This document shows positions 6,275 to 11,877 of a stretch of 11,877 bases of DNA, in pieces. The notes below the pieces were generated by a model, which saw nothing but the letters and a program-made list of their open reading frames with translations, did not search any database and was not told the DNA's origin. The stretch comes from an uncultured Ruminococcus sp. (GTDB lineage: Bacteria; Bacillota; Clostridia; Oscillospirales; Ruminococcaceae). The stretch is from NCBI GenBank assembly GCA_937926145.1, contig CALANW010000044.1:1-11877 (forward strand), written 5' to 3'. A program made the translations under genes and the position numbers. How positions within the stretch are numbered: the first letter of the stretch is position 1; each line of letters opens with the position of its first letter.

Positions 6275-8746
6275 ATGATGATCCAATCCCTCAACGGACC
6301 TTGGAGAGTGAACTCCGCCGATGAAAAAATAAAGCTCAGCGTAAACGTCCCCGGAACGGTTTACAGCTCAATGCTTGAAAATAAAATGATCGAAGACCCG
6401 TTCTACCGCCTTAACCAGTATGATGCACTGAAAATTTCGGATAACGACTTCGTTTTCGCTTATGATTTTATCCCTGCCGAAGCAATGATGAAGAACGATA
6501 AAATTTTTCTACGCTTTGACGGCATAGACACGATCGCCGAGATCTACCTCAACGATACCGCGATAGGCTCTGCCGATAATATGCACCGAACCTATAAATT
6601 CGATATCACCGACTGCATAAAGCGCGGAACGAACTCACTCCGCGTCTATATCCATTCGCCGATAAAATATATCAAGGATAAAAATGACGAGCGCGATCTC
6701 TGGGGCGTGGCTTCGACAATGAAAGGCTATCCGCATATCCGAAAGGCACACTATATGTACGGCTGGGACTGGGGTCCGATACTCCCCGATGTCGGAATTT
6801 GGCGAGATGTGAGCCTTGTCGGCGAGAAATACGGCTGTATCAAAGATGTCCGCATAAAGCAGGAACACAAACAAAGTTCGGTTAAGCTTTATATCGATAC
6901 CGAGATAGAAAATCTCACGGGCGATGACCTCCGTATGGAGTGCGTTATCACCGACCCAGACGGCGTTAATACTATTGTAAAGACAGACCGACCGAAACAG
7001 CATAACTCCGCTGTCTGCGTTATCCTCAACCCCAAGCTCTGGCACGTCAGAGGCTTTGGAAAACAGTATCTTTACGAAGTCAAGGTAAAGCTTCTCCACA
7101 AGGGTGAAGTTATCGACAAAAAGGAGCTTAAAACAGGTCTGCGCACGATAGAAGTTTCACGCCGGAAAGACGATATCGGCGAAGAATTCTGTTTTAAGGT
7201 AAACGGAACGAAAATTTTCGCAATGGGCGCAAACTATATCCCCGAGGATAACCTCCTCGGCAGGAGAAGCCGTGAGCGCACGGAAAAACTGCTCAGGGAC
7301 TGCGCCGCTGCGAACTACAATATGATAAGAGTATGGGGCGGCGGATTTTACCCCGATGATTATTTCTACGATATCTGTGATGAACTCGGTCTGCTCGTAT
7401 GGCAGGATATGATGTTCGCCTGCTCGGTCTATGACGGAAACGACCCCGAATTCTGCGCAACAGTCGAGCAGGAGCTTATCGACAATGTTCGCCGTATCGA
7501 CCACCACGCCTGCCTTGCAATGTGGTGCGGAAACAACGAGATCGAATCCGCTTGGCAGTACTGGGGACTTCCCGATGAGCCTGACCTTAAACAAGGCTAT
7601 CTGAATATGTTCGAGAACATCGCCCCGAAGGTCATTGCCCAGTACGATACTGGACATTTCTACTGGCCGTCCTCACCGTCCTCGGGCGGCGGCTTCAATG
7701 ACAGCGGTGCTAAAAACAAAGGCGATATCCATTACTGGGAAGTCTGGCACAGCCTTAAGCCTTTCACAGAGTATAAAAAGTATCTTTTCCGCTTCTGCTC
7801 GGAGTACGGCTTTGAGTCTATTCCTTGTATGAAAACGGTGCGTTCCTTTGCCGAAGAAAAAGATCTGAACCTTATGTCGCCCGTTATGGAAGCGCATCAG
7901 AAGTGCGAAGCGGGCAACGAAAAGCTTATGTATTACCTTGCGCAAATGGTGCATTATCCGTACAGCTTTGAGAACCTCGTCTATGCAACTCAGCTCGTTC
8001 AGGCTGACGCTATCCGTCTTAATGTCGAGCAGATGCGCCGTCACAGAGGTATATGTATGGGTTCGCTCTACTGGCAGGTTAATGACTGCAACCCCGTTAT
8101 CTCGTGGTCATCGATAGACTATTTCGGCAGGTGGAAAGCTCTCCACTATTACGCAAGAAAATTCTATGCGCCGATAATATGCTCGGTCGATGACAGCGAC
8201 AAGGATAACCTCGTTCTGAACGTTTCCAACGAAAAAATGACCGAGTTCAACGGCCATATCAAATGGAAAATAAGAAGAAACACAACCGAAGTCATTGCCG
8301 AGGGCGATTCGGGCGAATTCACCGTACAGCCGCTTTCCGCAGTGAATGTCTGCAATATCACAAGGGAAATGACGGGACTTACCTTAGCCGACCATTTCAA
8401 CTGTACGCTCGAATACTCACTTATGCATAAGGACGCAATAATCAGCAGTTCAACATTCCTTTTCGTCCTGCCGAAGCAGTTCGAGTTCCTGCCGCCCGAG
8501 ATCGAGGTCAGATGTGACACGCTTGGTGATAAATACTGCCTTACATTCAGCTCGCAGGTTTATGCAAAGGGCGTTTATATCGACTTTGACGAGTTCGATG
8601 TCGTTTTCGGCGACAACTGGTTCGACATAAACGGTCAGGACGTAAGCATACTGCTCAAAAAGGACGTTCTTCCGCCGTACTTTACACCTGAACTTGTAAA
8701 AGAAAAGCTTCGCATAAAATCTTATGCAGATATCGCATTGTCTTAA
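6275..8746 (+). CDS. Beta-mannosidase, GH2 family (823 aa)
   Basis: A retaining exo-beta-mannosidase that removes terminal beta-1,4-mannose from mannan-derived oligosaccharides. Domains in order: sugar-binding jelly roll with WRVNSADEK near the start and YMYGWDWGPILPDVGIW at 160-176; immunoglobulin-like domain about 190-300; TIM barrel about 305-640 with NMIRVWGGGFYPDDYFYD at 349-366; small C-terminal beta domains to 823. The acid/base is Glu422 in WCGNNE, and the nucleophile is probably Glu510 in RFCSEYGFES. There is no signal peptide, so it acts on imported oligosaccharides. The ATG at 6275 follows AAAGGAG with about 10 nt spacing; a second ATG follows directly. It heads an operon with the HD-domain and PfkB genes from the promoter at 6206-6234. 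The length is typical for the family. Confidence 0.95.
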   Translation: MMIQSLNGPWRVNSADEKIKLSVNVPGTVYSSMLENKMIEDPFYRLNQYDALKISDNDFVFAYDFIPAEAMMKNDKIFLRFDGIDTIAEIYLNDTAIGSADNMHRTYKFDITDCIKRGTNSLRVYIHSPIKYIKDKNDERDLWGVASTMKGYPHIRKAHYMYGWDWGPILPDVGIWRDVSLVGEKYGCIKDVRIKQEHKQSSVKLYIDTEIENLTGDDLRMECVITDPDGVNTIVKTDRPKQHNSAVCVILNPKLWHVRGFGKQYLYEVKVKLLHKGEVIDKKELKTGLRTIEVSRRKDDIGEEFCFKVNGTKIFAMGANYIPEDNLLGRRSRERTEKLLRDCAAANYNMIRVWGGGFYPDDYFYDICDELGLLVWQDMMFACSVYDGNDPEFCATVEQELIDNVRRIDHHACLAMWCGNNEIESAWQYWGLPDEPDLKQGYLNMFENIAPKVIAQYDTGHFYWPSSPSSGGGFNDSGAKNKGDIHYWEVWHSLKPFTEYKKYLFRFCSEYGFESIPCMKTVRSFAEEKDLNLMSPVMEAHQKCEAGNEKLMYYLAQMVHYPYSFENLVYATQLVQADAIRLNVEQMRRHRGICMGSLYWQVNDCNPVISWSSIDYFGRWKALHYYARKFYAPIICSVDDSDKDNLVLNVSNEKMTEFNGHIKWKIRRNTTEVIAEGDSGEFTVQPLSAVNVCNITREMTGLTLADHFNCTLEYSLMHKDAIISSSTFLFVLPKQFEFLPPEIEVRCDTLGDKYCLTFSSQVYAKGVYIDFDEFDVVFGDNWFDINGQDVSILLKKDVLPPYFTPELVKEKLRIKSYADIALS

Positions 8747-8759
8747 CGGAGTATAACCA

Positions 8760-9338
8760 ATGAACACAGAGTTAAAAGAAGAATTTCTCAGCATCTATAA
8801 CGGAAATATCAAAAGGGACGGAGCGGGTAACTTCCTCAATTATCTGCTGAAGACCGATTTCTTCACCGCCCCTGCAAGCACACGCTTCCACGGCTCGCAC
8901 GAGGGAGGTCTGCTTGAACACAGCCTTAACGTGTATCACTGCCTTAAGGATTATCTTGAACGCGACAGAACGAAGCAGCTTTACAGAATGAATTACAGCG
9001 AAGAAACTATCGCTTTGTGCGCACTTCTTCACGATGTCTGCAAGGTGAATTTCTATAAGACGGACTACCGCAACGCCAAGAATGAACGCGGCGAGTGGGA
9101 GAAAGTCCCGTATTATACTATTGATGATACACTTCCTTACGGTCACGGCGAAAAGTCGGTCTACATAATCTCAGGCTTTATGCGCCTGACAAGGGAAGAA
9201 GCCTTTGCGATAAGGTATCACATGGGCTTCTCCGGGGTAGAGGATAAAAACAGCATCGGAAAAGCTTTTGAAATGTTCCCGCTTGCGTTCGCACTTTCGG
9301 TCGCAGATATGGAAGCATCGTATTATCTTGAATCATAA
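8760..9338 (+). CDS. Stand-alone HD-domain phosphohydrolase-like protein (192 aa)
   Basis: This is a small HD-superfamily protein, a metal-dependent phosphohydrolase fold. The metal-binding pattern is visible: His54 in GGLLEHSL, His91-Asp92 in LLHDVCK with Lys95, His129 and His154 as later histidines, and Asp183 in the C-terminal helix (SVADMEA). The pattern resembles the HD part of YhaM-type 3'-5' exoribonucleases, but there is no N-terminal OB-fold, so the substrate may be a nucleotide or phosphorylated metabolite instead. GGAG lies 8 nt before the ATG. It begins 13 nt after the beta-mannosidase stop and ends 27 nt before the PfkB kinase, so it is clearly co-transcribed. The link to sugar metabolism is positional only. 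Fold confidence is high; substrate unknown. Confidence 0.85.
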   Translation: MNTELKEEFLSIYNGNIKRDGAGNFLNYLLKTDFFTAPASTRFHGSHEGGLLEHSLNVYHCLKDYLERDRTKQLYRMNYSEETIALCALLHDVCKVNFYKTDYRNAKNERGEWEKVPYYTIDDTLPYGHGEKSVYIISGFMRLTREEAFAIRYHMGFSGVEDKNSIGKAFEMFPLAFALSVADMEASYYLES

Positions 9339-9365
9339 ATAAAAAGGGAAAAGGGGTCTTGGAAA

Positions 9366-10328
9366 ATGGCAGATATTGTTGCAGTCGGCGAGATGCTCGT
9401 TGATCTTGCTCAGAAGATTTCCGAAACGGGTGAGATAACCTATACGCAGAATGCGGGCGGTTCATCGGCGAATGTTGCGGTTATGGCGGCAAAGCTTGGA
9501 GTTCCCACAGGCTTCATCGGCAAAGTCGGAAAGGATATGTTCGGACGCTATCTCAAAAACGTCCTCGATGAAAACAACGTAAACACAAAGGGACTTATCC
9601 TCGATGATAAATATTCAACTCCGCTCGCATTCGTCAGCAAGAATGAGAACGGCGAAAGAGAGTATTATTTCGTAAGGAATGACAGCAAGGAAGCTTCGCT
9701 CACTTATGGCGAAGTGAATAAAAAGCTTATCGATAACTGCAAAATTTTCCACTTCGGTTCAAGACTGCTCACTTCCGAACCGTCACGCTCGGCGGTGATG
9801 CTCTGCGCCGAATATGCGAAGAATCAGGGCAAGATCATAAGCTTCGACCCGAAATTCCGCCGCAATCAGTGGGCATCGCAGGAAGACGCAGTGAGAACGA
9901 TACAGAACGTGATGAAGTGCGTTGATATCCTCAAAGTTTCCGAAGATGAGCTTTTGCTTGTTTCGGGATTTGGAAATATGGCAACAGCTATCGCAAAGCT
10001 TATCGGACTCGGTGTAAAAGTAATATGCATCACGCAGGGCGCAAAAGGCTGTATAGTCGCAACAAAAACGGGCATAAACAACGTCCCCTCGTTCAAAACA
10101 GAGCTTGTAGATACAATGGGAGCAGGTGACAGCTTCTTCGGAGCATTTCTTTCCCGTATCGCAAAGTCCGCAAAGCCGCTCTCTGACCTTGAAACGGATG
10201 ATCTTATCGGAATTTCCGTCTATGCCAATGCCTGCGGCGCACTCAGCGCAAGAAAACTCGGTGCTATCTCCGCAATGCCGACCGATGAAGAGATAAGAGC
10301 GCTTATCGAGCAGAATAAAAAACAGTAA
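9366..10328 (+). CDS. PfkB-family sugar kinase, fructokinase-like (320 aa)
   Basis: A ribokinase-fold ATP-dependent sugar kinase, most like fructokinases, which make fructose 6-phosphate. It shows the N-terminal VAVGEMLVDL at 5-13, the glycine-rich sugar-binding NAGGSSANVA at 29-38, GKVGKDMFG at 52-60, and the C-terminal signature DTMGAGDSFFGAF at 249-261 with Asp255 as catalytic base. Two deviations stand out: DPKFRRNQW at 161-169, where fructokinases usually have Asn after DP, and Met in place of the second Thr of DTTGAGD. These may shift substrate preference. AGGGG lies 9 nt before the ATG. It is the last gene of the beta-mannosidase operon, so it may phosphorylate a sugar released or interconverted in that pathway. 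Family certain; exact sugar unproven. Confidence 0.9.
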   Translation: MADIVAVGEMLVDLAQKISETGEITYTQNAGGSSANVAVMAAKLGVPTGFIGKVGKDMFGRYLKNVLDENNVNTKGLILDDKYSTPLAFVSKNENGEREYYFVRNDSKEASLTYGEVNKKLIDNCKIFHFGSRLLTSEPSRSAVMLCAEYAKNQGKIISFDPKFRRNQWASQEDAVRTIQNVMKCVDILKVSEDELLLVSGFGNMATAIAKLIGLGVKVICITQGAKGCIVATKTGINNVPSFKTELVDTMGAGDSFFGAFLSRIAKSAKPLSDLETDDLIGISVYANACGALSARKLGAISAMPTDEEIRALIEQNKKQ

Positions 10329-10385
10329 TTTTCACTTTTTCATATATTACCATAGTGTAAAATGCCTATTTTTAGGTAAATGCTA

Positions 10386-10414
10386 TTGACAAATCGCCGT
10401 CATAAGCCTATAAT
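10386..10414 (+). promoter_or_regulatory. Consensus sigma-A promoter of the FNT-family gene
   Basis: Perfect TTGACA at 10386-10391 and perfect TATAAT at 10409-10414 are 17 nt apart, 38 nt before the ATG at 10453. Just upstream, at 10365-10376, a small palindrome (CCTA, TTTT loop, TAGG) sits within a wider TTACC/GGTAA inverted pair (10347-10351 with 10375-10379), which could be an operator; that part is speculative. Confidence 0.88.
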
Positions 10415-10452
10415 AAATAGGTTGTTGATAAAATGAAAGGAAAACTGTTTTT

Positions 10453-11115
10453 ATGAAGCTTGAATCATTCAAAAGTATATTTTTTAAGGCATTGATGTCC
10501 GGATTTATGATCGGTATCGGCGGAACTGTCTACCTTATGTGCGATAATAAGTATATGGGCGGATTTCTGTTCAGCTTCGGACTTTTCACAATAATCCAGC
10601 TCGGCTTTGCACTCTATACGGGTAAAGTCGGATATATCCCCGAAAGAAAGCCAATATATATCCGTGAAGTGCTTATAACCCTGCTCGGAAATATCGTCGG
10701 AACGGGCGTTACAGCACTTTTGATCTCTGCAACAAGAATAGGCGCAAAGGTGCATGAAAACGCAGTTGCCGCAATGGATACCAAAATGAGTGACGGCATC
10801 GTCAGCAGACTTATCCTCGGATTCTTCTGCGGAACATTGATGTACCTCGCAGTTGAGAACGGAAAGAACTGCCGTATAAAAGGACATGATGTTTCAATGA
10901 TCTTCGGAACAGCAGTCCCCGTAATGCTCTTCATCTTCTGCGGATTTAACCATTCAATTGCAGACTGCTTCTATTATTTCTCCGCAGGCGCAACAGTAAG
11001 CGGCGCACTCTATATCCTCGAAGTAGCAGTGGGAAATGCACTCGGCGGAATGTTTATACCATTTATGAAAAAGCTTTTCGATAAACCCGAAGAAACACAA
11101 ACACCAACAAAGTAA
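10453..11115 (+). CDS. Short formate/nitrite transporter (FNT) family membrane protein (220 aa)
   Basis: An integral membrane protein with about six hydrophobic segments (roughly 10-29, 35-55, 72-92, 116-135, 147-164, 172-203). Family marks are MSGFMIGIGGTVYLM at 15-29, ALYTGKVGY at 53-61 (corresponding to the family's LFTGN loop), GFNHSIADCFY at 164-174 with the central pore His167, and GNALGGMF at 194-201 in the last helix. FNT channels carry formate, nitrite, hydrosulphide or lactate as pentamers. At 220 aa it is shorter than the usual 260-285, with little N-terminus before the first helix and a short polar C-terminal tail. The family's Asn in HxxAN is Asp here. AAAGGA lies 11 nt before the ATG. 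It has its own consensus promoter, so it is not part of the upstream operon. The anion carried cannot be read from the sequence. Confidence 0.85.
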   Translation: MKLESFKSIFFKALMSGFMIGIGGTVYLMCDNKYMGGFLFSFGLFTIIQLGFALYTGKVGYIPERKPIYIREVLITLLGNIVGTGVTALLISATRIGAKVHENAVAAMDTKMSDGIVSRLILGFFCGTLMYLAVENGKNCRIKGHDVSMIFGTAVPVMLFIFCGFNHSIADCFYYFSAGATVSGALYILEVAVGNALGGMFIPFMKKLFDKPEETQTPTK

Positions 11116-11137
11116 CAATAACGCGAAGCCAACTAAA

Positions 11138-11224
11138 GTTTAGGTCAAGCCTTTTCAAAGGCTTGTGGGTGTCCAGAGGGCAAAGCCCTTGGTCGCTCTC
11201 CGCAGAGAGCGAAATCCCCTAAAC
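11138..11224. repeat. Compact multi-hairpin repeat
   Basis: This 87-nt intergenic segment folds into a cloverleaf-like form. An outer stem GTTTAGG (11138-11144) with CCTAAAC (11218-11224) encloses three hairpins: CAAGCCTT/AAGGCTTG at 11146-11165, CCAGAGGGC/GCCCTTGG around 11174-11192, and CGCTCTC/GAGAGCG at 11194-11211 with loop CGCA. It looks like a dispersed palindromic intergenic repeat; it begins 22 nt after the FNT stop codon and may act as its 3'-end hairpin, although no T run follows. The right end of the window carries a related hairpin in opposite orientation. Confidence 0.7.
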
Positions 11225-11353
11225 TAACAGCATAATGTCAGTTGCAACAAGCGTAATCACTAACAAATCAAAAGGCGCAATTCACACAAAAAAGGTAAAA
11301 CGAACTATGAGAAATCATTTTGTGAACCTAAAAAGTGAATTGCGCCAATTCTT
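11217..11353 (+). repeat. Left arm of a long inverted repeat
   Basis: About 137 bp that reappears, reverse-complemented, at 11658-11792. The inner 33 nt (11321-11353) are identical to the complement of 11658-11690, and a 16-nt stretch at 11250-11265 is also identical; overall identity is roughly 85% by eye. Within the arm, GGCGCAATTCAC (11274-11285) and GTGAATTGCGCC (11335-11346) form a further inverted repeat. No open frame of note is present. Confidence 0.85.
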
Positions 11354-11373
11354 TATGTACGGAACGGTTTTCC

Positions 11374-11418
11374 TTTAAGCCTATATATGCGAACGGAGTG
11401 AGAATATATAGGCTTAAA
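11374..11418. repeat. Perfect 15-bp hairpin
   Basis: TTTAAGCCTATATAT (11374-11388) is exactly complementary to 11404-11418, with a 15-nt loop rich in G and A. No T run follows on either strand, so it is not a typical intrinsic terminator. It belongs to the core of the large inverted-repeat element. Confidence 0.8.
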
Positions 11419-11474
11419 TACTGTATGAACAGCTATGCAGTATGAACTCTACGCTTTGCTTGTGTGTTTTATTT

Positions 11475-11596
11475 GCCGACAGCGTTTGAACAGCAATGAA
11501 ATATGAACGGAAAAACACATAAAACGGTCGGATATGGAATCCGACTCTACGGTTTTGGGGGCGTTCATATCCCACCGCTGTTCAAACGTTGTCGGC
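11475..11596. repeat. 35-bp imperfect inverted repeat enclosing a small hairpin
   Basis: Positions 11475-11509 and the complement of 11562-11596 match at 30 of 35 positions; all five differences are purine transitions, and one of them would remain a G-U pair in RNA. Between the arms a perfect 7-bp stem (11527-11533 with 11539-11545) has an ATGGA loop. The nested arrangement implies a long stem-loop inside the larger inverted repeat. Confidence 0.8.
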
Positions 11597-11657
11597 TAAA
11601 AACGCTCGTCGCTTTGCTCCTCACGTTTATTCGCCGAGGATAGTTTATTTTAGGAAA

Positions 11658-11792
11658 AAGAATTGGCGCAATTCACTTTTTAGGTTCACAGACTGATTTC
11701 TCACGTTCTGTTTACCCTTTGGTGTGAATTGCGCCTTTTTTAGCTGTTAGTGATTACGCTATTGTAACTGATGTTATGCTGTTTGTTTAGGG
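11658..11792 (-). repeat. Right arm of the long inverted repeat
   Basis: This is the reverse complement partner of 11217-11353, with the same outer end (GTTTAGGG against CCCTAAAC) and the same internal pair GGCGCAATTCAC (11665-11676) / GTGAATTGCGCC (11724-11735). With the left arm this 12-bp motif occurs four times in alternating orientation. The outer half of the arm is less conserved than the inner 33 nt. Confidence 0.85.
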
Positions 11793-11797
11793 TATTT

Positions 11798-11815
11798 CGC
11801 CGTCTGCGGACGGCG
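11798..11815. repeat. Hairpin related to the left flanking hairpin
   Basis: CGCCGTC (11798-11804) pairs with GACGGCG (11809-11815) around a TGCG loop. Reverse-complemented, the left hairpin at 11194-11211 has the same loop and a 7-bp stem that differs at two base pairs, both changed on both sides. It shows that inverted homology extends beyond the arms. The following bases to 11877 show no gene; a TTACC/GGTAA pair (11858-11862 with 11873-11877) lies at the very edge. Confidence 0.7.
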
Positions 11816-11877
11816 ACAAGGTGGCTTTGCCCCATATGCACTAACTTAATCTTGCAATTACCCTAAAAATATGGTAA

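Larger units (their letters stand above)
11354..11657. other. Non-coding, hairpin-rich core between the repeat arms
   Basis: This 304-bp core has no convincing coding region on either strand. It contains a perfect 15-bp hairpin (11374-11388 with 11404-11418), a 6-bp hairpin ATACTG/CAGTAT (11418-11423 with 11438-11443), a 35-bp imperfect inverted repeat (11475-11509 with 11562-11596) and, inside that, a 7-bp hairpin at 11527-11545. It also has a related pair of direct segments beginning CGCTTTGCT and ending GCCGA (about 11453-11479 and 11609-11636). It could be the body of a MITE-like element or a structured RNA. Confidence 0.6.

Noticed and set aside
7157..7657. A minus-strand 166-aa open frame
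   Set aside because: It is antisense to the beta-mannosidase barrel including its catalytic region; the plus-strand frame is clearly the gene.
11146..11165. Intrinsic terminator for the FNT gene
   Set aside because: The stem is good but no T run follows on the plus strand, and the hairpin is part of a larger repeat, so it is reported as repeat structure rather than a terminator.
11217..11792. CRISPR array
   Set aside because: The 12-bp motif occurs four times but in alternating orientation with unequal spacing, and there are no uniform spacers or cas genes. It is inverted-repeat structure.
11858..11877. TTACC/GGTAA inverted pair at the right edge, similar to one at 10347-10379
   Set aside because: Only five base pairs and cut off at the window edge; the resemblance is too short to claim a shared operator.

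Overview
The window looks like a chromosomal segment from a Gram-positive Clostridia member, most plausibly a Ruminococcus-like gut or rumen fibre degrader. The reasons are near-consensus sigma-A promoters (several perfect TTGACA/TATAAT pairs with 17-nt spacers), strong AAGGAGG-type ribosome binding sites, a cytoplasmic GH2 beta-mannosidase and a eukaryotic-type HisA. This is inference from sequence style and protein content; no marker gene for taxonomy is present.

Layout. Positions 1-175 hold two minus-strand serine tRNA genes (GCU, cut by the window edge, and UGA) with their own extended -10 promoter at 235-263. Positions 356-5207 hold a three-gene minus-strand operon, read from high to low coordinates: a 682-aa dynamin-like GTPase with a hydrophobic hairpin, a 329-aa M48-like protein whose zinc ligands are changed to cysteines, and a 582-aa dynamin-like GTPase without a membrane segment. 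It starts from a promoter at 5311-5340 and probably ends at a hairpin at 319-348. Positions 5439-10328 form a plus-strand metabolic block: a lone eukaryotic-type hisA, then beta-mannosidase, a small HD-domain protein and a PfkB sugar kinase. The last three are packed as an operon behind a promoter whose -35 box contains the hisA stop codon. At 10453-11115 a short formate/nitrite-transporter-family membrane protein has its own consensus promoter.

Positions 11116-11877 hold no convincing gene but are full of structure: a compact multi-hairpin repeat, two arms of about 136 bp in inverted orientation around a roughly 300-bp core, and more nested inverted repeats in the core. The hairpins flanking the two arms are related and differ by compensatory base changes, so pairing seems to be maintained.

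The strongest candidate for an undescribed system is the dynamin / Cys-substituted M48 / dynamin operon. Two asymmetric dynamin-like GTPases (one with a membrane hairpin, one without) resemble known paired bacterial dynamins that act on membranes. The middle protein keeps the putative catalytic Glu, while two of the three expected zinc ligands (His and Glu) are both Cys. The second candidate is the large nested inverted-repeat element at the right end.
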